Positions 50,322 to 59,704 of a stretch of DNA of 64,000 bases are shown here, one piece after another. This DNA is from Amycolatopsis pretoriensis (GTDB taxonomy: Bacteria > Actinomycetota > Actinomycetes > Mycobacteriales > Pseudonocardiaceae): assembly GCF_900107925.1 (NCBI RefSeq), contig NZ_FNUJ01000013.1, forward strand, positions 220,067 through 284,066. The letters run 5' to 3'. Positions within the stretch are counted from its first letter, which is position 1. Each line of letters opens with the position of its first letter. The position numbers and the translations under genes were made by a program. Under the pieces are notes generated by a model. That model saw only the letters and a program-made list of their open reading frames with translations. It had not been told where the DNA came from and did no database searches.

Positions 50322-51275
50322 ATGGACCTCGACCTCAGGCTGGTGCGGTACTTCGTCACGGTCGCCGACGAGCTCCACTTCGGCCGGGCCGCCGCCAAGC
50401 TGTTCATCAGCCAGCCGGCGCTGTCCAAGCAGATCCGCCGGCTCGAAGCCGACGTCGGCGCGCCGCTGCTGGTGCGCGACAGCCGCCACGTCACGCTGAC
50501 CCCGCGCGGCGAACGGTTCCTGCAGCACGCGCGGCAGCTGCTGGCCACCGCGGAGCAGATGCTGCGCGAACCGGCGCCGAACCGCGTGCGGGTCGCGCAC
50601 ATCTTCGAGCTGGACACCAGCCGCGTGGTCGCCGACGCGTTCGTCGCGGCCCACCCCGGCGTCCAGGTGGTGCAGAGCCAGATGGACAGCGCCCGCCAGC
50701 TCGCCGCGCTGCTGGAGGACCACCTCGACGTCGCCGTCATCCGCGTCACCGCCGCGCTGACGGCCGAGTACCCGGCGGGCTGGCGGCACGAGCGGCTGCG
50801 GTTGGAGCCGTTCCGGCTCATCGGCCGGCCCGGCGACCCGCGGCGGGCGGACGTGTCGCTGCACGAGCGTCCCCTCGAAGTCTTCGCGGACGCTCCCGGC
50901 ACCGCGCTCTACAACGTGCACGGCCGGTACCTGACCGCGTTGGAGCAGCAGACCGGCCTGGCCCTGCGCTGGCTGGGCAACCCCGGCACGTTCGAGCACT
51001 GCCACGCCGTGCTCGCCCGCGCGGCCGAAAGCGCGTTCCTGCTGGAGTTCGACAGCTACGCCCGCCGGTACGCCGACCGCGGCGTACCGGTGCACCGGCC
51101 TCGGGAGCTGCAGCCGGTCTACCCGTGGTCGCTGGCGTGGCGCGACGGCGACCCGCCGGAGCCCGTCCGCGAGTACCTCCGGATAGCCCGCGAAACCGCC
51201 GGCCGGCACCGCTGGCTGCACCCCGAACGCGCCGACACGGCACCGCTCTGGGCACCGCCGGAGGACCTGGCCTGA
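50322..51275 (+). CDS. LysR-family transcriptional regulator
   Basis: A 317-residue protein from ATG 50322; the frame continues upstream but without a ribosome site. The HTH is at about 3-60 (RLVRYFVTVADELHFGRAAA, KLFISQPALSKQIRRLEADV). The effector domain is at about 90-290. LysR proteins typically control a divergent operon, here the hydrolase-SDR pair. Confidence 0.92.
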   Translation: MDLDLRLVRYFVTVADELHFGRAAAKLFISQPALSKQIRRLEADVGAPLLVRDSRHVTLTPRGERFLQHARQLLATAEQMLREPAPNRVRVAHIFELDTSRVVADAFVAAHPGVQVVQSQMDSARQLAALLEDHLDVAVIRVTAALTAEYPAGWRHERLRLEPFRLIGRPGDPRRADVSLHERPLEVFADAPGTALYNVHGRYLTALEQQTGLALRWLGNPGTFEHCHAVLARAAESAFLLEFDSYARRYADRGVPVHRPRELQPVYPWSLAWRDGDPPEPVREYLRIARETAGRHRWLHPERADTAPLWAPPEDLA

Positions 51276-51381
51276 CGCGTGTCAGCCGGCATGTCAGGCC
51301 GGTGGCCGCCGGGTGTCAGGGCGGCCGGACATCGTGGTTCTCGTCCCCACCGACGGGGACACCGGAACCGAGGAGACCACG

Positions 51382-52047
51382 ATGCCGAACTTCACCACCC
51401 CCGCCCCGATCACCGCCGTCCTGGACCTGCCCGCCGGGCGCGTCCACCTCGCCGCCGGCGACCGCGCCGACACCACCGTCGAGGTCCGGCCGGCCGACCC
51501 GGCCCGGCACCGCGACGTCAAGGCCGCCGAGCAGACGACGGTCACTTACGCCGACGGCGTCCTGCGCGTCCACGCCCCGCGGGGCAAGAACCCGTACTTC
51601 GGCGCCACCGGCGCGATCGAGATCACCGTCGGCCTGCCGGCCGGCTCGGACGTGCAGGCCACGACCGCGGCCTCGGAACTGGTCGGCACCGGCCGCCTCG
51701 GCGACGTCCGCTTCGAGGGTGCCTACCGCGAAATCCGGCTCGAGGAAGCGGCCGGCGTCCACCTCACCGCGACCGACGGCGACGTCGAGGTCGGCCGCCT
51801 CGCCGGCCCCGCGCAGATCAGCACCGCGCGCGGTGACATCCGCATCGCCGAAGCGGTCCGCGGTGACGTCGTGCTGGAGACCCAGCAGGGCGCGATCACG
51901 GTCGCCGCGGCGCCGGGGGTCTCGGCTTCCCTCGACGCGGGCACGTCCTACGGCCGCGTCGACAACGCCCTGAAGAACACCGGGACGGCCGAGCTGGCCA
52001 TCAAGGCCACCACGTCGTACGGCGACATCGTGGCCCGGAGCAAGTGA
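51382..52047 (+). CDS. DUF4097-type beta-helix protein
   Basis: A 221-residue protein from ATG 51382, chosen over a longer start. The sequence is a run of short beta segments (VHLAAGDRADTTVEVRPADP, GDVRFEGAYREIRLEEAAGV, GDVEVGRLAGPAQISTARGD, GDIRIAEAVRGDVVLETQQG), typical of DUF4097 putative adhesins that form a beta-solenoid. There is no signal peptide, so it is cytoplasmic. Such proteins often sit beside a regulator that represses them; the IclR gene is 25 bp downstream. Confidence 0.8.
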   Translation: MPNFTTPAPITAVLDLPAGRVHLAAGDRADTTVEVRPADPARHRDVKAAEQTTVTYADGVLRVHAPRGKNPYFGATGAIEITVGLPAGSDVQATTAASELVGTGRLGDVRFEGAYREIRLEEAAGVHLTATDGDVEVGRLAGPAQISTARGDIRIAEAVRGDVVLETQQGAITVAAAPGVSASLDAGTSYGRVDNALKNTGTAELAIKATTSYGDIVARSK

Positions 52048-52072
52048 CGGCCGAGGGCTATGCTCGCCGGTC

Positions 52073-52831
52073 ATGCCACCTCGAGGCCGGGTTCCGGGGG
52101 CCACCGGGCCCGTGCTCGGGCGGGCGCTGCGGGTGCTCGCCGCCTTCACCCCCGACCGGCCCGCCCTGCGGCTCTCGGAAGTCGCCCGGCGGGCCGGGCT
52201 GCCCGCCGCCACCGCGCACCGCGTCCTCGGGGAGTTCTGCGAGTGGGGAGCGCTCGAACGGGACGAGGCCGGTGTCTACCGCGTCGGGCTGCGGCTGTGG
52301 GAGCTCGGGGCGCTCGCGCCGCGGGGGCTCGGGCTGCGGGAGCGGGCCCTGCCGTTCCTCGAGGACCTCTCGCAGATCACCCGCGAGAACGTGCAGCTCG
52401 CCGTCCGCGAGGGCACCGAAGTCGTCTACATCGAGCGGATCGCGGGGTCCGGTGCCGTTCCGGTGCTGACGCGCGTCGGCGGCCGGTTCGCGCTCACCGC
52501 GACCGGGGTCGGGCTCGTCCTGCTCGCCCACGCGCCCGCCGACGTGCAGGAGGACGTCCTGCACAGCCCGATCGAGCGGTACACGCCCGAAACCGTCACC
52601 GATCCGGACCGGCTGCGGCACCTGCTGGCCGACGTGCGCACGCACGGCTTCTCCATCAGCGACCGCCAGGTCACCAGCGACGCCCTCTCGGTCGGCGCGC
52701 CGATCCACGACGGGCGGGGCCAGGTCGTCGCGGCCGTGTCGCTCGTCGTCCGGTACGGCAGCGCCGCGCCGCACACGCTGGCTCCGCTGGTCATGACCAG
52801 CGCCCGCGCGATCTCCCGCGCACTCGGCTGA
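52073..52831 (+). CDS. IclR-family transcriptional regulator
   Basis: A 252-residue protein. The winged helix covers about 10-70 (ALRVLAAFTPDRPALRLSEV, RRAGLPAATAHRVLGEFCEW). The effector domain covers about 80-250 (VQLAVREGTEVVYIERIAGS, FSISDRQVTSDALSVGAPI). IclR members often sense aromatic acids. The gene lies directly upstream of the Rieske-oxygenase operon in the same direction, and an inverted repeat sits between them. Confidence 0.9.
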   Translation: MPPRGRVPGATGPVLGRALRVLAAFTPDRPALRLSEVARRAGLPAATAHRVLGEFCEWGALERDEAGVYRVGLRLWELGALAPRGLGLRERALPFLEDLSQITRENVQLAVREGTEVVYIERIAGSGAVPVLTRVGGRFALTATGVGLVLLAHAPADVQEDVLHSPIERYTPETVTDPDRLRHLLADVRTHGFSISDRQVTSDALSVGAPIHDGRGQVVAAVSLVVRYGSAAPHTLAPLVMTSARAISRALG

Positions 52832-52835
52832 CACC

Positions 52836-52852
52836 TTTCCGTCTTATGGAAA
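52836..52852. promoter_or_regulatory. Candidate IclR operator upstream of the Rieske operon
   Basis: TTTCC (52836-52840) and GGAAA (52848-52852) form an inverted repeat with a 7-bp spacer. It lies 5 bp after the IclR stop and 65 bp before the oxygenase start. IclR-family proteins bind short palindromes of this type. Confidence 0.45.
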
Positions 52853-52916
52853 CGCCCTTCGTGGGCACCGGGCCGCTCCCGCACGCTGTGGGCCCCGCCA
52901 CGAAAGGACGAAACCG

Positions 52917-53948
52917 ATGAGCGCGATCCCCCGCGACCAGTGGTACGTCGCCGCCTACGGCACCGAAATCGGCCAGGACCTGTTCAGCCGCACCGTCTGC
53001 GGCGAGCCGATCCTGTTCTGGCGGACGCGCGAAGGCGCCGTCACCGCGATGGCCGACCGCTGCGTGCACCGGCGGTTCCCGTTGTCCCAGGCCCCTTCCC
53101 GGCTCGTCGACGACCAGGTCGTCTGCGGCTACCACGGCTTCACCTACGGCACCGACGGCAAGTGCGTGGCCGTCCCGGGACAGACGCGCGTACCCCGGAC
53201 CGCGCGGCTGCGGAGCTATCCGTTGGCGGAGCAGGATTCCTTCGTCTGGGTGTTCATCGGCGACCCCGAAAAGGCGGACACGGCGAAGATCCCGCGGGCG
53301 CCCTACCTCGACGCGCCCGGCTACACGACGGTCGCCGGCATGGAGCCGCTGAAGGCGCGGTTCTCGCTGCTGGTGGACAACCTGCTGGACCTCTCGCACG
53401 AGACGTACCTGCACGGCGGCTACATCGGGACGCCCGAGGTCGCGGAAACGCCGATCACGACCGAGGTCGACGACGAGGCCGGGATCGTCTACGTCTCGCG
53501 GCACATGGCCGACGCCGCGTGCCCGCCGTTCTACGCCAAGTCCACCGGCCTGCAAGGCCGGATCTCGCGCTGGCAGGACATCGAGTACACCCCGCCGTGC
53601 CTCTACAAGCTGCACAGCCGGATCGCGCCGGTCGGGTCCGTGCCGAACCCCGACGGCAGCGACCCGGACGCCTTCCACGTCGAGGTCGTCTACGCGATCA
53701 CGCCCGAGACCGAACACTCGACGCACGACTTCTGGGCGGTGGCCCGGGATTTCGCCCTCGACGACGACGGCGTGTCGGCGTTCCTCGCCGAGAACAACCG
53801 CACGGTCGTCCTGCAGGACGTCGAAGCGCTCGACGTTCTGGAGCGGGTGATCGCCACCGAGCCGGACGGCTACCAGGAGCTGTCGATCAACATCGACACC
53901 GGCGGTCTCGCCGCGCGGCGGCTGCTGCAGCGGCTGGTCACGTCGTGA
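52917..53948 (+). CDS. vanA: Rieske non-heme iron oxygenase (vanillate O-demethylase oxygenase-like)
   Basis: A 343-residue protein. The Rieske [2Fe-2S] site is at about 40-70 (CVHRR, then CGYHGF). The catalytic iron site is in DNLLDLSHETYLHGG (two His, with an Asp nearer the C-terminus). Size, DQWYVAAYGTEIG start and FFWAVARDF-like end match the vanillate O-demethylase/toluenesulfonate monooxygenase subfamily. It removes a methyl group from vanillate or a related methoxy-aromatic with electrons from the reductase encoded at 54106. The exact substrate is an inference. IclR regulation is probable. Confidence 0.88.
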   Translation: MSAIPRDQWYVAAYGTEIGQDLFSRTVCGEPILFWRTREGAVTAMADRCVHRRFPLSQAPSRLVDDQVVCGYHGFTYGTDGKCVAVPGQTRVPRTARLRSYPLAEQDSFVWVFIGDPEKADTAKIPRAPYLDAPGYTTVAGMEPLKARFSLLVDNLLDLSHETYLHGGYIGTPEVAETPITTEVDDEAGIVYVSRHMADAACPPFYAKSTGLQGRISRWQDIEYTPPCLYKLHSRIAPVGSVPNPDGSDPDAFHVEVVYAITPETEHSTHDFWAVARDFALDDDGVSAFLAENNRTVVLQDVEALDVLERVIATEPDGYQELSINIDTGGLAARRLLQRLVTS

Positions 53949-54109
53949 CGCGGCCGATGCTCACCGGCGACCGCGTGTACCGGATCCACTGGGTGCTCGG
54001 CACCGACCGGCTGCGCGCGGTCTGCCACTGCTCGGCCGAGCGCGAGTTCGAAGACCCGGTGCAGCTCTGGGAATGGCTCCTCGCCCACCCCGAAGGACAC
54101 GACGCATGA
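53945..54109 (+). CDS. 54-residue protein between oxygenase and reductase genes
   Basis: GTG 53945 overlaps the oxygenase stop (GTGA), and its own stop overlaps the reductase start (ATGA). The sequence (VYRIHWVLGTDRLRAVCHCS, AEREFEDPVQLWEWLLAHPE) has a HCSAEREFEDP-like motif with two Cys and is compact and acidic. It looks like a genuine small protein made in step with the other two, perhaps an accessory or stabilising subunit. No named family was recognised. Tight coupling on both sides argues against chance. Confidence 0.65.
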   Translation: MTRPMLTGDRVYRIHWVLGTDRLRAVCHCSAEREFEDPVQLWEWLLAHPEGHDA

Positions 54110-55035
54110 CCCTCGAACTGGTGTTGTCCCACAAGGAAACCGTCGCCGACGGAGTCGTCCGCCTGACGCTCCGGGCGCCCGGCGGCGAGCCGCTGCCGGC
54201 CTGGGAACCGGGCGCGCACGTCGACCTCGTGCTCCCCGGCGGCGTCCGCCAGTACTCGCTGTGCGGGCGGCCGGAGGACACGTCGGCGTACCAGGTGGCG
54301 GTCCTGCGGGAGGCCGACGGCCGTGGCGGTTCGGCGTACGTGCACGACGAACTCGTTGCCGGGCAACGGGTTTCCCTCGAAGGTCCGCGCAACCACTTCG
54401 CGCTCGTCGACGCCAAGCGGTACCTGTTCGTGGCGGGCGGCATCGGCATCACGCCGATCCTGCCGATGCTCGAGCGGGTCGCCGCGACCGGCCGCGAGTG
54501 GCAGCTCGTGTACGGCGGCCGCACGCGCTCGTCGATGGCCTTCACCGAGGACGTGAGCCGCCACGAGGGCCGCGTGACGCTCCGGCCGCAGGACGAGCAC
54601 GGGCTGCTCGACCTGCCGGGCCTGCTGGCCGAGCCCCAGCCGGACACGGCGGTGTACTGCTGCGGGCCGGAACCGCTGCTGGCCGCGGTGGAACGGCACT
54701 GCGCCGGGTGGCCCGAGGACGCGCTGCACGTCGAGCGGTTCACCCCGAAGGCGGACGAGGGCGCGCGCACGGCGTTCGAAGTCGAGCTGGCCGGCTCGGG
54801 CCGCGTGCTGACGGTGCCCGCGGACCGGTCGATCCTGGAGGTGGTCGAGGATTCCGGCGCGCCGGTGCTGTCGTCGTGTCGCGAAGGGACGTGCGGCACC
54901 TGCGAAACGGGCGTGCTGGGCGGCACGCCGGACCACCGCGACTCGGTGCTCGACGCGGCGGAACAGCGGGCCGGCGACGTGATGATGATCTGCGTTTCCC
55001 GCTCGTGCACGCCCCGGCTGGTGCTCGACCTCTGA
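54106..55035 (+). CDS. vanB: Phthalate-dioxygenase-type reductase (vanillate demethylase reductase-like)
   Basis: A 309-residue protein. The order is flavin-binding (about 1-100, RQYSLCGRPED), NAD-binding (about 105-220, FVAGGIGITPILPML and YCCGPEPLL), then a plant-type [2Fe-2S] ferredoxin (about 230-305, SSCREGTCGTCETG, later ICVSRS). This is the electron-transfer partner of Rieske oxygenases. It passes electrons from NADH via FMN and the 2Fe-2S centre. Confidence 0.92.
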   Translation: MTLELVLSHKETVADGVVRLTLRAPGGEPLPAWEPGAHVDLVLPGGVRQYSLCGRPEDTSAYQVAVLREADGRGGSAYVHDELVAGQRVSLEGPRNHFALVDAKRYLFVAGGIGITPILPMLERVAATGREWQLVYGGRTRSSMAFTEDVSRHEGRVTLRPQDEHGLLDLPGLLAEPQPDTAVYCCGPEPLLAAVERHCAGWPEDALHVERFTPKADEGARTAFEVELAGSGRVLTVPADRSILEVVEDSGAPVLSSCREGTCGTCETGVLGGTPDHRDSVLDAAEQRAGDVMMICVSRSCTPRLVLDL

Positions 55036-55047
55036 GAGGATGGCGGC

Positions 55048-55476
55048 ATGACCGACCTCTGGCACCAGCCGCTGCGGCACATCCGCGGCGCGGACCTGAC
55101 CGGCGACACGAACCAGACGAGCGGGATGAACCGCCTGGAGGCGATCTCCGGCAAGACGGTGGGCTCGCAGAAGGTCTGGATGGGCGAGACGCACGTCGCG
55201 CCCACCACGAACTCCGGCGACCACCACCACGGCGAGGCGGAGACGGCGATCTACGTCAAGTCCGGCCACCCGGTGTTCGTCTTCGCCGACGGCGACGAGG
55301 AGATCCGCATCGAAGCGGGGCCGGGCGACTACGTCTTCGTGCCGCCGTACGTGCCGCACCGCGAGGAGAACCCGACGGACGAAGAGGCCGTGGTGATCAT
55401 CGCGCGCAGCAGCCAGGAGGGCATCGTGGTCAACCTGCCGAGCCTGTGGGCACCGGTCGAGGTCCCCGGCGGCTAG
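55048..55476 (+). CDS. Cupin-domain protein
   Basis: A 142-residue protein, 12 bp after the reductase gene and so probably in the same operon. Metal motif 1 is GDHHHGEAETAIYVKSGHPV and motif 2 PPYVPHREENPTDE. Cupins in aromatic pathways are often dioxygenases, decarboxylases or isomerases. The reaction is not clear from sequence. Confidence 0.82.
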   Translation: MTDLWHQPLRHIRGADLTGDTNQTSGMNRLEAISGKTVGSQKVWMGETHVAPTTNSGDHHHGEAETAIYVKSGHPVFVFADGDEEIRIEAGPGDYVFVPPYVPHREENPTDEEAVVIIARSSQEGIVVNLPSLWAPVEVPGG

Positions 55477-56435
55477 GGGATCACGACGAGCTTCCCGCTC
55501 GCCTGGTCGGCCTCCATGTACCGGTGGGCCTCGACGATCTCGGCCAGCCCGAAGACGCGGTCGACGTTCGGCCGGTACACCCCCGCCTCCACCTCGCCGA
55601 CGATCCGCTGCAGCACGTCCGCGCGGCCCTTCAGGTCGTCGCTGTGGAAGGCCGTCAGGCGGGTGCCGGACGGGATCATCGCCACCGGCTGGAAGTCCGC
55701 GATCGACCAGCCGCTCAGTGAGCCCGCCACGCAGACCGTGCCGCCGCGGCGGACCAGCTTCAGCGAGTCCACCGCCGTGCGGGCGCCGACCAGGTCGAGC
55801 ACGTGGTCGGGACCGTCGGGCCAGGGCAGCTCCAGCGGTCCGCCGTCGTCGACGACGACGTGGGTGACGCCGGCCGCGGTCAGCGCGGGCGCCTTGTCCG
55901 GCCGGCGGGTCGTCGCCGCGATCTCGGCGCCGTGGCCCGCCGCGATCGACGCCGCCGCCAGCCCGACCGACGACGTCCCGCCGCGGATCAGCAGCCGGGT
56001 CCGGCCGATCCCCAGCGCGTCCAGCGCGCCTTGGGCCGTCAGGTACGTCTCGGGCAACGCGGCCAGGACGTCCCAGGGCAACGCCGTCGTCAGCGGCATC
56101 AGCAAAGCGTTGGGCAGCAACGCGTATTCGGCGTAGCCGCCGTCGAACTCCCGCCCCATCTCGCCCATCACCGCCGCGACGGTCGTGCCCTCCGGCAGCG
56201 CCGCATCGGTCGACTCTGCGACGACGCCCACGCATTCGATCCCGAGCACGCGCGGGAACCGCACGTTCGGCGAATGGCCTTGCCGGGTCCGCAGTTCCGA
56301 CCGGTTCAGGCCCGCGCCGAGCACCCGGACGAGGCTCCAGCCGTCCCGCACGGCCGGCACCGGCACCTCGCGGACTTCCAGGACTTCCGGGCCACCGGCT
56401 CCGACGCAGACCGCCGCGCGCATAGTCGTGCTCAC
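55473..56435 (-). CDS. Quinone oxidoreductase-type zinc-less MDR alcohol dehydrogenase
   Basis: A 320-residue protein. The medium-chain fold shows VLGAGLNRSELRTRQGH, PRVLGIECVGVVAE, the NADPH motif GGTSSVGLAAASIAAGHGA and HVLDLVGARTAVDSLKLVRR. It lacks the Cys ligands of structural zinc. It probably reduces enones or quinones with NADPH. It converges on the cupin gene with overlapping stops. Confidence 0.9.
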   Translation of the reverse strand: MSTTMRAAVCVGAGGPEVLEVREVPVPAVRDGWSLVRVLGAGLNRSELRTRQGHSPNVRFPRVLGIECVGVVAESTDAALPEGTTVAAVMGEMGREFDGGYAEYALLPNALLMPLTTALPWDVLAALPETYLTAQGALDALGIGRTRLLIRGGTSSVGLAAASIAAGHGAEIAATTRRPDKAPALTAAGVTHVVVDDGGPLELPWPDGPDHVLDLVGARTAVDSLKLVRRGGTVCVAGSLSGWSIADFQPVAMIPSGTRLTAFHSDDLKGRADVLQRIVGEVEAGVYRPNVDRVFGLAEIVEAHRYMEADQASGKLVVIP

Positions 56436-56587
56436 GCGCGCGACGGTGACACGCCGAAGTTCTCTTCGGCAACGGATTTTCGCGCGGTAGTGCCTGCGCT
56501 ACCCGCGATCCGGTAGCCCGCGCTACTGATCTTCGTGCCGGGTTCGAGCAGCATTTCCGTTACCGATCCGGACATGGAGGAGCAACG

Positions 56588-57712
56588 ATGCGCAAGGGTG
56601 TGGCGATCTTGACCGTGGCGGGGCTGCTGGGCACCGTCACCACCGCGGCGGCGGCCGCGGACACGAAGTCTCCGGTGCAGGACAGCCTCAACGCACTCGT
56701 GAGCCAGGAGAAGTTCCCCGCGGCCCTCGCCTGGGTGGGTGACCGCGGCGGGTCCACGTCGCTGGTCGCCGGGTCCGCTCGGCTGGACCGCCGGGTGCCC
56801 GTGCCGCGCGACGGCCGCGTCCGGGCCGGCAGCAACACCAAGACGTTCACCGCGGTCGTCGTCCTGCAGCTGGTCGCCGAGGGCAAGGTCGAGCTGGACG
56901 CGCCGATCGAGAAGTACCTGCCCGGGCTGGTGCGCGGCGAGGGCATCGACGGCCACGCCATCACCGTCCGGCAGCTGCTGCAGCACACCAGCGGGCTGCC
57001 GAACTACACCGAGTACCTCGGCGTCGAGAACTTCGAGGACGTGCAGCACAAGTTCTTCCAGCCGCACGACCTGCTCGCCGCCGCGCTGGCCCACCCGGCG
57101 AAGTTCGCGCCCGGGACGAAGTGGGAGTACAGCAACACCAACTACCTGCTGGCCGGCCTGCTGATCGAGCACGTCACCGGACGCCCGGTGCAGGAGCAGA
57201 TCACCCACCGCGTGATCGAAAAGGCGGGCCTGCGCGACACGTACTGGCCGCAACCCGGCGACGACACGATCCAGGGACCGCACCCGCACGGCTACGCGCT
57301 GGCGAACAGCACGGGTACGAAGGTCGTCGACGCGACCGAGCTGGACCCGTCGTGGGGCGGGGCGGCCGGGCAGCTGATCTCGACGCCGGGCGACCTCGCG
57401 AAGGTCGATCGGGCGCTGCTCGAGGGCAAGCTGCTGCCGCCCGCGCAGCTCGCGGAGATGCGCAAGACGGTCGACGCGCCGCTGTTCCCCGGCTGGCAGT
57501 ACGGCCTCGGCCTCTTCCGCGTCCCGCTGAGCTGCGGCGGCGTCTACTGGGGCCACGGCGGCGACATCCCCGGCTACGAGACCCGCGGCGGCGCCACCGA
57601 GGACGGCCGCTCGGTCGGCCTGGCGGTGACCGCGTTGCCGGGCACGTTCGGCGACGGCGAGAAGGCGGAGAAGGCCGTCCTGTCCGCAGTGGACACCGCG
57701 TTCTGCTCCTGA
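56588..57712 (+). CDS. Secreted class C beta-lactamase-like serine hydrolase
   Basis: A 374-residue protein. The signal peptide ends near AAAAA (about 24). The catalytic Ser-x2-Lys is SNTK (GSNTKTFTAVVVL), the Tyr motif is YSN, and the third motif HGG in WGHGGDIPGYETRGG. This fits D-Ala-D-Ala carboxypeptidases or esterases of the S12 family rather than true beta-lactamases. It is likely an extracytoplasmic cell-wall enzyme. Confidence 0.92.
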   Translation: MRKGVAILTVAGLLGTVTTAAAAADTKSPVQDSLNALVSQEKFPAALAWVGDRGGSTSLVAGSARLDRRVPVPRDGRVRAGSNTKTFTAVVVLQLVAEGKVELDAPIEKYLPGLVRGEGIDGHAITVRQLLQHTSGLPNYTEYLGVENFEDVQHKFFQPHDLLAAALAHPAKFAPGTKWEYSNTNYLLAGLLIEHVTGRPVQEQITHRVIEKAGLRDTYWPQPGDDTIQGPHPHGYALANSTGTKVVDATELDPSWGGAAGQLISTPGDLAKVDRALLEGKLLPPAQLAEMRKTVDAPLFPGWQYGLGLFRVPLSCGGVYWGHGGDIPGYETRGGATEDGRSVGLAVTALPGTFGDGEKAEKAVLSAVDTAFCS

Positions 57713-57753
57713 GCGGCCCGCTTGGCCGAGCGGTTCCCGGGTAACCGGGTGCC

Positions 57754-57912
57754 ATGACCGAAGCCGAGAACGGACCCATCACCCCCGACGCGCCGCGCCC
57801 GCCCGGCGTGCCGGAGCTCGACCTCGACGTCCCGATCCCGGAGACGGACCGCGAGGAGCCCGAGCACCAGGACGTCGACGAGGACGCCGGCGAGCCCGAA
57901 CCGCCGAGCTGA
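57754..57912 (+). CDS. 52-residue acidic disordered protein
   Basis: ATG 57754, with a CGGGTAACCGGG stretch before it. The product is very rich in Asp, Glu and Pro (ELDLDVPIPETDREEPEHQD, DVDEDAGEPEPPS) and should be unstructured. The gene is short and its ribosome site is weak. It is followed by the secreted hydrolase gene at 58025. It may be a real small acidic protein. Confidence 0.45.
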   Translation: MTEAENGPITPDAPRPPGVPELDLDVPIPETDREEPEHQDVDEDAGEPEPPS

Positions 57913-58024
57913 TCACCGGATCGAGGGAAATCTCGGTGCCGTCGGTGGTCTTCGGGCTGCCCGCGCCCGTCGTGCCGTGCTTGGGTGTTCCCGGGTTGCC
58001 GGGGAACACGGAAGGAAAGCTGCG

Positions 58025-59704
58025 GTGCGGACGTCCAAAGCGGGGCTGGCGGTCGCCGTCTCGATCCTGGTGGCGGCGACGGCGCCGGCCGCGGCGACGA
58101 CGCCCGACCCGCTCGCGCCCTACCTGACGCAGAAGGTCGAGTGGGGCGCCTGCCTGTTCAAGGCCGCCAAGGCCCAGTGCGCGCGGATCACCGTGCCGCG
58201 GGACTGGTCCGCGCCCTCGCCGGGGACGGACCTCAAGGTGGCCATCAGCCGCGCCGCCGCGACGGGCGAGCGGCGCGGCGCGATCCTGATCAACCCGGGC
58301 GGTCCCGGCGGGCAGGGCACGTCGCTCGCCGGCGCGCTGGCCGGCCTGGAACCGAAGGTGAACGAGCACTTCGACTTCGTCGGCATGGACCCGCGCGGCA
58401 CCGGCCAGGAGGGCGGCGACGACGAGGGGTTCGTCTGCCGGGTGCCGACCGGCCGGCTGCCCGCCGAATCCGGCCTCGACGCGCGCGACCGCTCGGCCGC
58501 CAGCATCCTGGCCCACCAGCGGACGCCGCGCGCGGTGGCCGAGGCCTGCCAGAGCGACGCGCTCGCGCCGTACGTCACGACCTGGCAGACCACCCACGAC
58601 ATGGACCTGATCCGCGCGCTGCTGGGCGACGAGAAGCTGAACTACCTCGGCTACTCCTACGGCACCTGGCTCGGCGCGAAGTACACGTCGCTGTTCCCCG
58701 AACACGCCGGCCGGGTCGTCCTCGACTCCAGCGTCAACTTCGAAGGCCGGCTGCAGGCCGCGTTCGAGGCGTTCCCGAAGATCGACCAGCGCCAGTTCGA
58801 CCGCGTCTACGCGCCGTGGCTGGCCCGGCGGTTCCCGGACCAGCTCGGCAAGACCGTTCCCGAGGTCAAGAAGACCTTCGAGCGGGTACGCGGCTACTTC
58901 CGCGGCCGGGGTGTCTCGCCGGACGTCTTCGACGGGGTCTTCGTCGGCAACGGCAGCACGAGGCAGTGGCTGGTCGGCGCGCTGGTGCTGACCAAGGGCG
59001 TGGCGGCCCTCGACGGCACCGCCCCGCCCCCGCCCGCCGCGCTGGCGGCCGACCTCGACCGCGTGTCCCGCGCCGAGTTCGGCGTCCCGGTGGCCCGGCT
59101 GACGGCGGCGGACGTGGCGCCGCCCGAGCCCGACTACGCGGACGTGGGCGGCACCCGCCTGGCCGTCGCGTGCGGCGACCAGCCGACCCGCGCGTCGACC
59201 TGGTACAAGCTGCTGAGCGACCTGCAGGGCCCGGCCTACCCGCTGTTCGGCTGGGCGTACGGGCTGAGCGAGCCGTGCGGGTTCTGGTCCGACCTCCCCC
59301 GCCACCAGCTGCCGACGCTGCCGGTGGAGGCGGCGAAGAACGTGCTGGTGGTGCAGGGCGAGTTCGACCCGCAGACGGGCTACGAGCAGGCCGAGGCGGC
59401 GGCGCGGGCGGCCGGGGTCCCGATGGTGTCGGTGGCGGATTCGCCGTTCCACGGCCAGTACGCGGTCAGCGGCAATTCCTGTGTGGACGGTCTGGTGAGC
59501 GGCTACTTCCTGGGCGCGCCCCGCCCGGCGGCGACGATCTGCCCGGGGGTGCCGTTGCCGGGTGAGAAGGCGGTGTTCCCGGTGGTGGGCCCGGCCGGCG
59601 ACGCGACCGGGCAGCCGGCGCCGGAGCCCGCACCGCGCGACGCGCTGACGCCCACGCGGGAACGGCTCCAGGACCGGATCAGCGCCGTCAACCGCGGTTC
59701 CTAG
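58025..59704 (+). CDS. Secreted alpha/beta hydrolase (tripeptidyl aminopeptidase-like)
   Basis: A 559-residue protein from GTG 58025, with GGAAGGAAA upstream. The signal peptide ends near AAATT (about 24). Triad motifs: INPGGPGGQG oxyanion region, Ser in LGYSYGTWLG, Asp in GEFDPQTG and His in DSPFHGQYAV. The C-terminal TAP-like domain fits the SCO-type tripeptidyl aminopeptidase family of actinobacteria, which cut short peptides from N-termini outside the cell. It overlaps the next minus-strand gene by 4 bp at its stop. Confidence 0.92.
   Translation: MRTSKAGLAVAVSILVAATAPAAATTPDPLAPYLTQKVEWGACLFKAAKAQCARITVPRDWSAPSPGTDLKVAISRAAATGERRGAILINPGGPGGQGTSLAGALAGLEPKVNEHFDFVGMDPRGTGQEGGDDEGFVCRVPTGRLPAESGLDARDRSAASILAHQRTPRAVAEACQSDALAPYVTTWQTTHDMDLIRALLGDEKLNYLGYSYGTWLGAKYTSLFPEHAGRVVLDSSVNFEGRLQAAFEAFPKIDQRQFDRVYAPWLARRFPDQLGKTVPEVKKTFERVRGYFRGRGVSPDVFDGVFVGNGSTRQWLVGALVLTKGVAALDGTAPPPPAALAADLDRVSRAEFGVPVARLTAADVAPPEPDYADVGGTRLAVACGDQPTRASTWYKLLSDLQGPAYPLFGWAYGLSEPCGFWSDLPRHQLPTLPVEAAKNVLVVQGEFDPQTGYEQAEAAARAAGVPMVSVADSPFHGQYAVSGNSCVDGLVSGYFLGAPRPAATICPGVPLPGEKAVFPVVGPAGDATGQPAPEPAPRDALTPTRERLQDRISAVNRGS

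Noticed and set aside
53938..56472. An 844-codon minus-strand open frame across the Rieske operon
   Set aside because: It is antisense to three genes with strong motifs and is compositionally biased.
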